From contig JAMFTG010000280.1 in NCBI GenBank assembly GCA_023974075.1, forward strand, positions 62,001 through 126,000: a stretch of DNA of 64,000 nt. Direction: 5' to 3'. This document shows positions 46,795-58,227 of this stretch, one piece after another. The DNA comes from Chaenocephalus aceratus. Its lineage: Eukaryota; Chordata; Actinopteri; Perciformes; Channichthyidae. The notes under the pieces are model-generated. The model was not told the origin of the DNA. It did no database searches and was given only the letters and a program-made list of their open reading frames with translations. Position 1 is the stretch's first letter. Each line of letters starts with the position of its first letter. Both the position numbers and the translations under genes were made by a program.

Positions 46795-47500
46795 CTGCAA
46801 ATAACAAAACACATTTACACATAAATCAGAAAACTATTAACAACCATTTAGACTAGGGGTGCAACAACTAATCGACTTAATCGATTACCAAATTAGTTGC
46901 CAACTAATTCAGTCGTCCATTCGTTGCTGACGTCATCACATGTGTTTTACACGCCGTTAAGCTCTAAATAAAAACTAGGCCAAAATCTCTCTTTACTTTC
47001 GTTGACGAAAAATGAGGAGGCGAAATATTATCAAAGATAACGTTACATTTCTGATAGTCAGTAGGCTTGTTTGAGACAAGCGAGACCTGCGTAGTTGCGA
47101 TCAACGTCTTGCTAGTGCGTTGCATGATGGTTAGTCATTTTGTCCCACTTGCTCTGGAGGCTCGCCCACATGAGACTTTGAAATCTCGCGGCACAAAGAC
47201 GCCCGCAGCCTTGAGAGCGAGGCGGCGCAGTTGTTCTCCACGGGCTGCGAAAGCGAAATGCTTGATGGGAAACGGCTCGCTGGTATCTCGAGCTGAGCGC
47301 TCATTGGTGGTTTTTACCACGTGCTGGGGATGAAACTCTCCAATTGGCTCGTCAAAAGTTTGTTGTTGTTTTGTGTCAGTTTTACGTCGCCACAATCATT
47401 CCCATTTTTCATCATTCTTCCACAATGTGTATCATCATGACATTAATATCCATATATTTTATACTATACTTGTACTGCTTACCGTTTTTATACTTTATAT

Positions 47501-47921
47501 TAGGGCTGTGCAATTAATCGTATTTGAATCGCAATTACCATTTTGCAATTACCATAATCGGAACAAAACAATTATTTTGCTTTGCTAGGTTGTGACAGTG
47601 CACTGCAACATATTTGATCTAATTAATTTTGGTCTAATTTATTTGTATTTATATATGTTTAGTAGCTTGTGGAAGTGCGCTCCAAAATATTTGTTGATCT
47701 TGTTTATTGGTATTTATTATTTGTATATTATTTATTTAATTTATTTTGTATTGGTTTTTCAGTTGAATTATACGTTCAGGGTAATCAACAGTTAAAAAGA
47801 TACTGTTCCAATTATTATTTGTTTTAAAGGATTCAATGAATAATCGTATTTAATAATCGTGATATCAATTATTGACCCAAATAATCGTGATTATGATTTT
47901 TCCCATAATCGCACAGCCCTA
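47501..47921. mobile_element. hAT MITE, 421 bp
   Basis: Ends TAGGGCTGTGCAATTAATCG and ATAATCGCACAGCCCTA, with a perfect 8-bp duplication CTTTATAT (47,493-47,500 and 47,922-47,929). An 8-bp duplication with TAGGG ends is diagnostic for hAT. Confidence 0.9.
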
Positions 47922-47959
47922 CTTTATATATCTAGTGTATTAATACACACTGTGTATAC

Positions 47960-48150
47960 TGCTCACAGGCTGATAGTGTATTCATTCACTGTTTATTCAT
48001 CATTCAATTCATTCTATATTTTATTCTGTAGATTGTGTACATTACTTTTCACTTCACTGCTTGTTGCACCTGGTTAGAAGCTTAACTGCATTTCGTTGTC
48101 TCAGTACCTGTAATATGGGCAATAACAATAAAGTTGAATCTAATGTTGAG
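47960..48150 (+). mobile_element. LINE 3' tail with AATAAA
   Basis: GCATTTCGTTGTCTCAGTAC and GGGCAATAACAATAAAGTTG are a common fish LINE 3' end. It lies inside the 47,063 insertion. Confidence 0.55.
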
Positions 48151-49255
48151 CAGGAACAAATGTATTTACTTAGTACATATCTGACATTAACGATTAAACA
48201 CATGTGTGCATTCTTTATAAATGCAAACCGAGTCAAGGTGGCGGTATGCACCTTTAAGTTGTTGCAATCCGCCAAATAACAGAGAGAAGAAGAAGAAGAA
48301 TAAGGCGAACAATAAGGCGAAGTAGAAGAAGCCGACTCCGAGCTGTCCGACTTCAGGCGATCTTTTTGAGACCTCCCCCGGCTGCGATCGGCTACTCTCG
48401 TCTACTTTCGAGGCGAGCCGCAACGCGTCTCAAACAGCCTAGTTTCTCTCCCAGCAGTTCCATTTCCGGTGCTGCGACAGTGCATTAATCTGTGGTGCGC
48501 GCGGCGGTACATTTGAATTACACCGGGCAATGTCAACTGTCAGGAAGACTCGGGTCTAACTCATGATCTAACTAACCTTATTTAACAGAAAATAAAATGG
48601 CAACAACAGGGCTTGGGAGCAGAGGGTCGCTTTCCCGTTAACCAAATATCCCCCCGTCAGGGCGAGTGAGTGATACATGGTGCACTCTACGGGTAATAAT
48701 GGATTATGACGGAAATGTTACAATCCTGTCCGTGAAAATGACTGACAACGACAAAGTCTAAAGCCACCACTGCTTGGGAGAAAGAAATAAAGCCCATTTT
48801 CGCTACAATGAGGCGGAGAAAAAAAGCTAATGCATTGTTTCATCAGAAGGGAAGCAATGTGGCCATAACAGCTGATAAAAACACCACAAACCTGACCAGA
48901 TACTCTCTGCAAAGCTGCATTCTTAATCATTCAACCTGTGTTTTTAATCAAATAAGGACAAGATATAATCTTATTTATTTATATATAGCCTACTAAAATG
49001 ACAAATTATTCGTTTTTGGCTAGACTCGTTTCACTGAAATGTTCTATATAATCTGCTGACTAAAAAACACTCAACAGTTTTCATTGACAAAAAGTAGACT
49101 AAAATAAGAAGAATACTGACCAATTACATGCATAAAGATGGCCTCCACTTAAATGTTGAGGAAAAAAAAAATCTTATTTCATTATTAAAGACATTTCTTT
49201 GGCATTTCTGTAAGCATTCATAGAATGTTTACATAAATGCCAAATAAATGTCTTT

Positions 49256-49849
49256 TGTTAGAAATTAAAATCAATGTTGATATGGTGTAATTTGAATTAA
49301 ATACACTATTTAATTTAAATCAGTTTTATTCTGAAAAACCTGAAGTTCACTAACTATTAACTTAATACTTTTATTCTGAAAATGCTCCACTTCCGGTTAG
49401 CATTAGCATGTGGCGAAATGCTGCATGTTCAAACCATGAATCAACGGTTTAAATGACATGTGGTGTTGTACATTGAGCACACTGGGTTTAGCACTCATCT
49501 ATTGCCGCTGAATAACGTTTATTAGGGAATGTTTAAATAACCACAGACACCAGAATGATGTAATTTAACGACAGAACAAGGCAGGAATTGCATTGGACCC
49601 GCCCCCCGACGACGTCGGCCAATAGGAGAAGACCTCAGATGACAACAGGAAGAGCAAGCCAAAGATTGACCTCTTCCTCCGGCTGACCCGGACTGACCGG
49701 ACGCATGGGGAGAGCTGCCTCCACTTCACATTTCATGTTGTAATGTACACCACCGCATCTTTTGTGTAATTAAATGCTGTTAACTTTTATAAGCTTCCCT
49801 TGACTCTTTTCAGTCTCTCCTGCCTTCAGGGCTCTAGAATTTACTAACA
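49256..49849. mobile_element. solo LTR (594 bp), second copy
   Basis: Same family as 27,360-27,889, starting TGTTAGAAATTAAAATC and ending ACTAACA, with CTTT on both sides (49,252-49,255 and 49,850-49,853). It has about 64 bp (near 49,541-49,605) that the other copy lacks. Confidence 0.85.
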
Positions 49850-49857
49850 CTTTCTCA

Positions 49858-50002
49858 CAGACGGACGGACGGACAGACGGACAGACACACAGACAGGGAG
49901 ACAGACAGAGAGAGAGACAGACAGGGAGAGAGAGAGACAGACAGACAGGGAGAGAGAGAGAGACAGACAGACAGGGAGACAGGGAGAGGGAGAGAGAGAC
50001 AC
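49858..50002. repeat. GACA/GAGA simple repeat
   Basis: ACGGACGGAC then ACAGACAGACAGGGAGAGAG units directly right of the solo LTR. 50,003-50,376 to its right is AT-rich with no supported gene. Confidence 0.95.
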
Positions 50003-50932
50003 ACTGTTACTGTTAATTATTTTTGTTTTGTTCATAATTTTATAAATGTTAATAAAAATGTGTTCTATACTAGTATCATATTGTGCTTTCTAATGTATTA
50101 ACTGGGTCAATTTGGAAGACTTTTAGACATTAATTTGTTAGACACACACCTACACACATTGTACAACACGTGTTACATCAGTATAACTTTCGACATCGTA
50201 ACACCATTTTAAACGACATTGTATTTGAGATTCTACATTTTACTGATACTAACTATATAATATTTACATTGTTCATTACAACCACAAAAAATATTAAAAC
50301 CACAACGACGACCACCAGGGACCACCGGATTCGTACTCTGGACTGAATCTGCTGTGAAAAAACGTGAGTCACTCTCTATAGAGAACCGCAGTGACGCGTC
50401 CTAAAACCCGGAAGTAAGTTAGCATTTTTAGCACTTCCGGTTCCTTCGTCAAAAAAGCAATGTATTTTCTCCATAGGGTTTTGGAAAATAGCTCGAAATA
50501 AGGTCTGTGGTTGACACAAATTTAAGAGATAAATCACGTTTTGTTCTACGACAGTAGATACATCAGCAGTGACCCCACTGGTGATTTTTGAAGAGTTTAC
50601 GTGTCTGAAAAACGATGGTTGTTACCGAGTGGCTGAATAGGACTACAGAAATGGTCGAGTCCATTGTACGTCATTACGCCCACACACGTAAACTCTCCCG
50701 CTAAGTTTGTTTTCCCCCTGTGTTCTGCTTGAAAGCAAGTACCTGCCTATCTTTAGTATCTGTATATCTATATCTTACCATTAGAAATCTCTATTTTTGA
50801 AATGGTCATTTTTAACACCATAGTTTTATAAATTATAGAACAATTAATTACCAGTGTTTTCCAATTTTACTCGGCAGTTCGTTTCGTTGGCTAAAGCTAG
50901 CGCTACTAGTTAGCTACGCAATGGTTTGTTGT

Positions 50933-51304
50933 TGTCACGGTAGAGTGAAGGAAGCAGGACCTAAATGCAGATAACTTTCGAGAAACCCTTTATTACAAGG
51001 ATAATGTCAAGACACGGAACACTCACCGGTGAACTCAGTCACCAACAAACAATGACCCAACACTGAACACAGAAAGAGACAAGACTAAATACCGGGGAGG
51101 GGTAATCATGACAACGAGAAACAGCCGGGCAGGGGAGGAGAAACACAAGGACAACAGGTGGACACAATCGGGTAATCAGGGAGGGAAACAGACAGGCAGG
51201 AAACGGGGGTGAACACTTAACACAATAAGACAGGAAACCCAAAGACAAGAAAAACACCAACACAGACAAAACTACAAACGTGACATAACATGTGAATCGT
51301 GACA
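50933..51304 (-). repeat. 3' LTR (element orientation minus)
   Basis: 372 bp; see the parent element. Adjacent C-run at 51,305-51,318 is the polypurine tract on the minus strand. Confidence 0.9.
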
Positions 51305-51654
51305 GAACCCCCCCCTCAAGGGACGGATTCTAGACGTCCCTAAAAAAAAAAAAACACAAAAGTCCAAAACCTCAAGCAGGGTGGGCGGAGGGGGTCCGGA
51401 GGAGGGACGCAAAACTAGGGCCACCAGGGTGGGCGGAGGGGGTCCGGAGACCGGGTCTTGGGCTGACAGCCCAGGAACACAGCGGAGGACCAGGAAGGGG
51501 TCTCGGGCGGACGGCCCGGGGGGCAAGGTACAGTCCAAAAAGGGGGATTCGGGCGGACTGCCTGGGGACAAGGCAGAGAACCAGGAAGGGGTCTCGGGCG
51601 GACGGCCCGGGGTCAAAACAGAGTCCAAGGTGGGGGACCATGGAGGGGCCGAAG

Positions 51655-51905
51655 GCAGCGGCAGGAAGAGTCAGGGGGCCGGGCCCGAGGGCGAAGGCAA
51701 ACGGCAGGAAGAGTCAGGGGGCCGGGCCCGAGGGCGAAGACCGCGGCTCTCAGGGGGCCGGGCACGAGGGCGAAGACCGCGGCTCTCAGGGGGCCGGTTT
51801 TCGAGGGCGAAGACCGCGGCTCTCAGGGGGCCGGGCTCGAGGGCGAAGACCGCGGCTCTCAGGGGGCCGGGCTCGAGGGCGAAGACCGGACAGCTCCGGA
51901 GGCCG
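51655..51905. repeat. 36-bp minisatellite in the LTR element
   Basis: Units CCGGGCTCGAGGGCGAAGAC plus CGCGGCTCTCAGGGGG, about six copies. Its length is a multiple of three. Confidence 0.9.
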
Positions 51906-51994
51906 GGCAGGACCCGGTGTCAGCCGGACAGGCTTCGGCAGGATCCCCCACGGAAAGGACCAGGAGTTGGCAGGAACCCCGGCGAGACAGGTGA

Positions 51995-52975
51995 TGGACA
52001 TGGGGCTGGCAGGGCCCCCGGCAGAACCTCCAACGGCACGGGATATAGGGTTGGCAGCACCCCCGGCAGAAGAGTATTCTGCGGGACCTCCAACGGGACA
52101 GGAGAAAGGGTTGGCAGGACCCCCGGCAGGAGAGCAGACGGCGGGACCTCCAACGAGACCGGACCTAGGGTTGGCAGGACCCCCGGCAGGAGAGTATTCT
52201 GCGGGACCTCCAACGGCACAGGACACAGGGCTGGGCAGTACCCCCGGCAGGGGAGTAGACGGCAGGACCTCCAACGGCACAGGACACAGAGCTGGCAAGA
52301 CCCCCGGCAGGGGAGCAGACGGCGGGGACCCTCCAACGGCACAGGACACAGAGTTGGCAGGACCCCCGGCAGGGAGCAGACGGCGGGACCTCCAACGAGA
52401 CCGGACCTAGGGTTGGCAGGACCCCCGGCAGGGGAGTGGACGGCGGGACCTCCAACGAGAAAGGAGAAAGGGTTGGCAGGACCCCCCGGCAGGAGAGTAG
52501 TCGGCGGGGCCTCCAACGGCACAGGACACAGGGTTGGCAGGACCCCCGGCAGGGGAGTAGACGGCGGGACCTCCAACGAGACAGGAGAAAGGGTTGGCAG
52601 GACCCCCGGCAGGAGACTATTCTGCGGGACCTCCAACGGCACAGGACACAGGGCTGGCAGGACCCCAGGCAGAGGAGTATTCTGCGGGACCTCCAACGGG
52701 ACAGGACATAGGGTTGGCAGGACCCCCGGCAGGGGAGTAGACGGCGGGACCTCCAACGGCACAGGACACAGAGTTGGCAGGACCCCCGGCAGGGGAGTAT
52801 TCTGCGGGACCTCCAACGGAACAGGACACAGGGCCGGCAGGACCCCCGGCAGAGGAGCAGATGGCGGGACCTCCAACGAGACCGGACCCAGGGCTGGCAG
52901 GACCCCCGGCAGGAAAGTATTCTGCGGGAACCTCCAACGGCACAGGACAGAGGGTTGGCAGGACCCCCAGTGGAC
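51995..52975. repeat. 60-bp minisatellite in the LTR element
   Basis: About 16 units of 60 bp (GCGGGACCTCCAACGGCACA then GGACACAGGGTTGGCAGGAC). On the minus strand (51,920-52,876) it reads as a 20-residue repeat around GVLPTLCPVPLEVPPSTPLP, with a few one-base shifts. Confidence 0.9.
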
Positions 52976-53019
52976 CCTCCAACAACACTTGCGTAGGGGC
53001 TTGAATGATGACTGGAGAG

Positions 53020-53695
53020 GGAACTCGAGCGGAGACTTGAGAGGGGACTCGAGAGGAGACTGGAGAGGGGACTCCAGAGGGGACCAGGGAGAGACTAGAG
53101 GAGGGGCTAGAGGAGGGACAGAGAAGGGAACACGAGAGGGGAACTTGAGAGGGGACTCGAGGAGGGGACTAGAGGAGGGAACTGGAGAGGGGACTCGAGG
53201 GGGAACTGGAGAGGGGACTTGAGATGGAAACAGAGAGGGAACTCGAGAAGGGAACTACCGAGGGGACTAGAGAGTACCTAGAGAAGGGAACTAGAGAGGG
53301 ACTCGAGGAGGGACTAGAGGAGGGCCTAAAGGAGGGACTAAAGGAGGGAACTCGAGAGGGGACTCGAGGGGGAACTGGAGAGGGAACTTGAGATGGAAAC
53401 AGAGAGGGGACTCCGAACAGAGACTAAAGAGGGGACTAGAGGAGGGACCAGATGAGTAACTAGAGAAGGGAACTCGAGAGGGAACTCGAGAGGGAAACTA
53501 GAGAGGGGACTCGAGGAGGGACCAAAGGAGGGAACTCGAGAGGGAACTGGAGATGGAAACAGAGAGGGGACTCGAGAAGGGGACTACAGAGGGGACTAGA
53601 GGAGAGACTGGAGGAGCAACCAGAGGACGGGACCCGAGAGGGAAACCAAAGAGGGGACCCGAGGAGGAAACCAGAAGAGGGAACCCGAGATGGGA
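53020..53695. repeat. purine-rich GAGAGGGGACTCGA repeats
   Basis: Degenerate 12-18 bp units of GAGAGGGGACTCGAG/GAGGAGGGACTAGAG. The + strand is almost entirely purine with C/T only at fixed places. Confidence 0.85.
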
Positions 53696-54009
53696 CTGCG
53701 GCAGCTGGGACCAGATCTGGGTCTGGAACCAAGACAGCTGGGGTCGGGACCATGGCTGCTGGGGCCAGAAACTGGGGCCGAAACCCTGGCTGCAGGGACC
53801 GGAATTGAAGCCAGAATCATGGCTGCTGAAGCCAGAATCCTGTCTGTAAGATCCAGCTCTGAAGCCGGAAAACATGGTTGTATAGAGCGCTCTTGGAGCC
53901 GGGACCATGGCCGCTGGGGCCGGCCCTGGAGCTGGAAACATGGCTGTATGATCTAGTTCTGGAGCCTGGATCATGACTGTGTGGGGGCTGTATTGGAGCC
54001 GGAAACATG

Positions 54010-54160
54010 GCTGCGGGAGCCTGTACTGGGGCAGGAACCATGGCTGCTGGGGCCTGTACTGGGACTGGAAACCTTGGCTGCTGGGGCCTGTACTGGGACT
54101 GGAACCATGGCTGCTGGGGCCTGTACTGGGACTGGAACCATGGCTGCTGGGCCCGGGCGC
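54010..54160. repeat. 33-bp minisatellite in the LTR element
   Basis: Units ACTGGGACTGGAACCATGGC plus TGCTGGGGCCTGT, about four copies. Encodes the repeat QQPWFQSQYRP (11 residues) on the minus strand. Confidence 0.85.
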
Positions 54161-54553
54161 CTTGTCTGGCCTTGCGACGACTCCTCTTAGCAGCCGCCTG
54201 AATACTCCGTGGGCCTCCATAAGCCTGACGAGTTCCAGCATATGACTCCAGAACAGGAGCAGGAACTGGGACAGAAGCATGGGTTGACCCCAGACGGACC
54301 ACTCCGAAACGTCTGCAATCAGCAGGCTGGAAATCACACCTCCAGAGGAAGTCCAACATCCAGTCAGGCAAGTATTTCACCAAGTCGGGGCTTCCTCCAT
54401 CGCCAACCGGTGCGCCTCTACCAGAGCGCCTCCCTCAGCCGAACACTGGACGCCTCCTTCCACCAATCGTGGCAACATCCCAAAGGAAAAGAAAAATGCC
54501 GCAGCTCCACCTCAAAAGGATCGTCTGCTGGTCCATTTCGGGTTGGGTCATTC

Positions 54554-54930
54554 TGTCACGGTCGAGTGAAGGAAGCAGGACCCAAATGCAGATAACTTTC
54601 GAGAAACCCTTTATTACAAGGATAATGTCAAGACACGGAACACTCACCGGTGAACTCAGTCACCAACAAACAATGACCCAACACTGAACACAGAAAGATA
54701 CAAGACTAAATACCGGGAGGGGTAATCATGACAACGAGAAACAGCCGGGCAGGGGAGGAGAACACAGGACAGGTGGACACAATCGGGTCATCAGGGAGGG
54801 AAACAGACAGAAAGCAGACAGGCAGGAAACGGGGGTGAACACTTAACACAATAAGACAGGGAAACCCAAAGACAAGAAAAACACAACACAGACAAAACTA
54901 CAAACGTGACATAACATGTGAATCGTGACA
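54554..54930 (-). repeat. 5' LTR (element orientation minus)
   Basis: 377 bp; nearly identical to 50,933-51,304. Confidence 0.9.
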
Positions 54931-55732
54931 GTTGCTTTGCTCCGGGTTGCAGCCACAGGTCTTCGCATGAAACGTGCTCGTTCTATCGTTTCCCGGCCAA
55001 TGTTTTCCAAAGGAGAGTCTGGATTCGTGCCATGAGGTAAGCTGACGTTACATTGTTGTCCATGTCACGGTGAAATGTAAATGATGGGTAGTGTATCGCC
55101 GTTTTAGAGATGGCACTGCTGAAAAGACCGCAACATAAGTAAAGATAATAATCCTATTAAAACCTGTGTGGCTTATATGATAAGTCTAATTAGTACAAGC
55201 AGCATAACGTTTCACCATGTAACTAAAGATTGTAGTCAGGGAAATCAGTTTGACATATTGAACTAAAACAAATCACCTCTGCCTGGCAGAGAACTCTCTG
55301 CTCCATAGCTTCTCTTGGACGTAACATCACATGTAAATTTTACATTTATATTCAATCCCTAACATACTTTTGTATATATAATAACTTATATTTAGTTTTT
55401 CTTGTTATGCTGCTGCAACACAAACATTTCCCCAATTGGGATCAATACAGTAATATCTTAATTAATTAAGAAATATAACTATTATAATTAGTGTAGCAGC
55501 TGACACCTATTTTCAATTTGGATTAATCTACCTTTATTTCTTTAGTTCAATTTTGATCTATAAAAATGTCAAAATAGTGAAAATGTTCACGAGACAAAGT
55601 GCAAGGTTATATCTTTAGATGTTTTGTTTTAGCCTATGTACTGTATGTCTTAATGCTCTTATTTGTGACGATGTGACTTCCATGAAACTAATATTTTATA
55701 TCTTCCAACAGACGAGCTGACAGGAAGCCTAA

Positions 55733-56370
55733 CCCCCTAAACGCACCAGGAGCGTCTGTGCCGTGTTACGGCCGCGCCGCGGCGGTCGTAAGGATCGCGG
55801 CCACTCTAGTCAATGGGTGCTATTCCACCACACGCGCCGTGTTACGGCTCAGACGTGTCCCAGAAGCGGCTCGGCGCAGCGCTTCTCTAAATTAGGATGA
55901 ATCCTATTTTTGCCGCGGCGCAGCCGTAAGGTAAGGTCGGACAGGCAGCCCCCCCCTCGCAGGAATGGAAAGGTGAGCATCCGGGCCAGGCCCATCCCGC
56001 ATATATACTAATTTAGCAGACCCCCCTCCTTCATCACAACACCTCCACTACGATACGCACAATGGACGACGAGGTGTTCATAATGGAAGTGGAGAAACAC
56101 ACAATTGTATACGATGTAACCAATGCTTTTTACAAGGACAACATCAGAAAGGACAAGGCCTGGTTTTTAGTCACTGCCGTTTGTGGAGTGGAAGGTAACA
56201 ACTACATATTAATGTTTTAAAGTTAATTAAGAACTGCGAGGCTGCACACACGACGCTCCGCTTCCGCAATGTTTTGAAACGCGCCTGGTGTGTTAGGTCG
56301 CAGGAGGAGGTCGCAGCGTGGCGCAGCCGCAACGTAACGCGGCGCAGACGCTCCTGGTGCGTTTAGGGGG
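55733..56370 (+). mobile_element. small Harbinger element carrying a MADF first exon (638 bp)
   Basis: Ends CCCCCTAAACGCACCAGGAG and its exact complement, flanked by TAA (55,730-55,732 and 56,371-56,373). Subterminal sequence is rich in GCGCCGCGGCG and GCGGCGCAG blocks. It contains exon 1 of a MADF gene but no other exon and no transposase, so it is an internal-deletion derivative of a larger element. Confidence 0.85.
56062..56194 (+). pseudogene. MADF-domain exon 1
   Basis: ATG at 56,062; encodes MDDEVFIMEVEKHTIVYDVT and AFYKDNIRKDKAWFLVTAVC then GVE, ending GAAG/GTAACA in phase 1. This is the first half of a MADF domain, distinct in sequence from the 20,798 version. The family partner exon of matching phase is at 63,867. 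Confidence 0.75.
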
Positions 56371-56377
56371 TAACACT

Positions 56378-57122
56378 CTAACAACCACAACATTGCAAAG
56401 GCGAGTAAATGTAAATTAAAAACGATTCACAATTTCTTAATTTCTTCTTCTTTCTTGCAGTGAGGTGAAGCTGACCTTGCACTTGGTGCCAGTAAGGATG
56501 CTCCTCACGCAGGCTGAATGTTTCTCCTTCCTTACTGACACAGAAGCCCTTGACTTGCAATGCTTCACTAATTGTCATTTCCCTGGCTCCGTAGGGACAC
56601 TTTACCTCCAGCACAGCGGGAGACCTTTCCAGACCATCTGGAGATGCCCCCAACACTCCTGATTGGGAGAGCCACAAACCTGACTCATGGACCTGCATCT
56701 GGGTTGCAGTGGTGAATGCCCTGACACCCTCACATTCATTCAGTCCCCCACTGTACAGACAAAACACCACCAAGGGCCTGTTGTTGCCCTAGCACCCTGG
56801 CACTAAGGGAAGCAGTCACACGCTTTGACCTCAGGACAGCTCCAACGTTGCTGGCAGTCAACCTTCCTTTCCTGAACAAATGCCAGTTTGGGTTGGTTCG
56901 CTGACCAGTAGCAGCCACCTGAATTGCCCTCTGTTGCTCCTCAGACAATGCCATGCTTGCCACAGTTGCCTCAGGTCCCTGATGCCCAACAGATTTGAGA
57001 ATTTCAGGAACAGTAAGTGTTTCCAAGCTGTAGTGTTCCTCTTCTGGCTCGGGGGAGAGAAGCCAAGACATTCCTGAGGAGGAGAGACAGGAGAGACATG
57101 TGGAGATTATCCGGCTGAACAA
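56378..57122 (-). pseudogene. YqaJ-like nuclease (PD-(D/E)XK), frameshifted
   Basis: The upstream frame (57,122-56,736) reads ALSEEQQRAIQVAATGQRTN and FRKGRLTASNVGAVLRS, then GVLSVQWG. After a one-base shift near 56,750 the second frame continues NECEGVRAF, SGVLGASPDGL, AVLEVKCPYGAREMTI and YWHQVQGQLHLTA. GRLTAS-N, SPDGL, LEVKCP and QxQGQL are the conserved YqaJ/lambda-exonuclease motifs with the active-site Asp, Glu and Lys present. In ISL2EU elements such a nuclease accompanies the THAP transposase and is thought to assist transposition. The shift makes this copy a pseudogene. A CTTTCTTGCAG-type site on the plus strand at 56,449-56,461 is coincidental. Confidence 0.8.
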
Positions 57123-57324
57123 AACGTGATCCTTCTCTTAAATGTGTGTCAACCACAGACCTTATTTCGAGCTATTTTCCAAAATCCTATGGAGAAATTG
57201 CATTGCGTTTTTGACGAAGGAACCGGAAGAAGTTTACATCCGGGTTTTAGGACGCGTCACTGCGGTTCTCTATAAGCATTGTATTGTCGTGTGTGCATTT
57301 GCTAGCTCCCCTTTGCTAACAGAG

Positions 57325-57970
57325 TCCCGAGCATGCTAACGGTGCATGTTAACACTATCGTCAACATGAGGTTATACAGTGTTACATTAAGTAATGTCGA
57401 CATAATTCGGTATATATGGTTGAATATGGTTGTTTGTACCGTTCAAAACACAATATACACACGTTTATTCAAGTGTCGTTTATGTATTGCAACACGTGTG
57501 TTCTGTGCATACATGCTAACTATGCTATGTGCGTGTGAGCAGGGGCTGTCTGGGCGCAGGCCGTGGAGAAGTTAAACAATATGTGGCTTCAGCTTCACAC
57601 TTTGCGAATAATGTCATTTCATTTGAGCATATTTATATCTGTTTAATAGGTTGTGGAAGTGCACCCCAACATATTTATTGATCTTCTTTATGGTATTTAT
57701 TACTTTGAGTCCCTAGCATGCTAACGGAGCACACTCGTAGCTAACACTATCGTCAATATAGACACGGCGTTATACAGTGTTACATTAACTAATGTCGACA
57801 GAATTCGGTCTATATGGTTGTTTGCACCATTCAAAACAAATATACACACGTTTATTCAAGTTTCGTTTATGTATTGAAACACGTGTGTTCTGTGCGTACT
57901 ATGCTATGTGCGTGTGTGTGTGTGAGCCGGGGCTGTCTGGGCTCAGGCCGTGGGGAAGTTAAACAGTATG
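57325..57970. repeat. two direct repeats of about 250 bp
   Basis: 57,325-57,575 and 57,710-57,970 share GAGCATGCTAACGG, ACACTATCGTCAA, GTTATACAGTGTTACATTAA, TATACACACGTTTATTCAAG and GGGGCTGTCTGGG. They lie between the ISL2EU right end and the Helentron coding region and may be its 5' flank. No coding evidence. 57,976-58,227 to the right is AT-rich and unassigned. Confidence 0.8.
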
Positions 57971-58227
57971 TGTCAAATATAAATTGCTCTTTAATATTGT
58001 AAAGCTTCAGTATTGTTTTGTATTACTATTTAGTATTATTTGACGTCACCTTCATCATTTACTGAATTATTTTAAACACATGTAATGCCATATTAGTTAA
58101 TAACCAGTGTTTTATATACAAGGTAAAGCTAAATTGTTTATATCATAATGGATTATAAATATTTTCTATGACAACTGTGCATTATTTTTAACTGCATTTT
58201 TCTTTTGGTTTTATATAAAGGTTAGGA

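Larger units (their letters stand above)
47063..48440. mobile_element. insertion with AGGCTGTTTGAGACGCG ends
   Basis: Left end AGGCTTGTTTGAGACAAGCG, right end the complement of AGGCTGTTTGAGACGCG; AGT on both sides (47,060-47,062 and 48,441-48,443). The uninterrupted site is readable at about 17,250, in inverted orientation, which confirms both junctions. 1,378 bp, no transposase. Contains the hAT MITE and a LINE tail below. Confidence 0.65.
46856..49110. mobile_element. hAT-like remnant (TTTCGTTGAC type), interrupted
   Basis: 46,960-47,059 and 48,444-49,110 together correspond to parts of 17,166-18,275. The gap is the 47,063-48,440 insertion. Left of it, 46,856-46,950 (GGGGTGCAACAACTAATCGA) is the end of a different hAT-type element also seen near 30,150. 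A peptide HQKGSNVAITADKNTTNLTR at 48,840-48,900 looks like a BED-finger remnant. Confidence 0.5.
50933..54930 (-). mobile_element. non-autonomous LTR retrotransposon (4.0 kb)
   Basis: LTRs at 50,933-51,304 and 54,554-54,930, both TGTCACGG... CGTGACA, differ by about four substitutions and a few short indels, so insertion is recent. Flanks GTTGT and GTTGC are a 5-bp duplication with one change. On the minus strand a G-run polypurine tract (complement of 51,305-51,318) precedes the lower LTR, which sets the orientation. The interior has no protease, RT or integrase. It holds a Pro/Gln-rich ORF region (53,498-54,383, minus strand, LPDWMLDFLWRCDFQPADCR then QQPWFQSQYRP repeats) and three minisatellites. 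It must depend on an autonomous partner, probably Ty3/Gypsy. Confidence 0.85.
50921..56395 (+). pseudogene. THAP-domain transposase start, split by two insertions
   Basis: Reading across the LTR element gives MVCCFAPGCSHRS at the start and RFPANVFQRRVWIRAM before the donor AG/GTAAGC (55,036/55,037). This is the C2CH THAP zinc finger that binds transposon ends. Exon 2 opens at 55,712 after TTCCAACAG with RADRKPN and, across the Harbinger insertion (55,733-56,370), continues TLTTTTLQRR. The CSxHF part of the finger and the catalytic domain are not present. The LTR element sits four codons into the gene. Confidence 0.75.
50379..57272. mobile_element. ISL2EU-type transposon (THAP + YqaJ), 6.9 kb with insertions
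   Basis: Inverted ends TAGAGAACCGCAGTGACGCG (50,379 and complement ending 57,272), extending about 150 bp through CCTAAAACCCGGAAGT and AAATAAGGTCTGTGGTTGAC, with TA (or TATA) duplicated outside. It carries a THAP-domain start (+) and a YqaJ-like nuclease (-), the pairing known for ISL2EU/IS4EU elements. Removing the LTR element and the small Harbinger leaves about 2.3 kb. The DDE transposase body is missing. Confidence 0.75.

Noticed and set aside
51381..53222. A 613-codon plus-strand ORF
   Set aside because: It crosses triplet-length minisatellites antisense to the LTR element; the polypurine tract shows the element is transcribed from the other strand.
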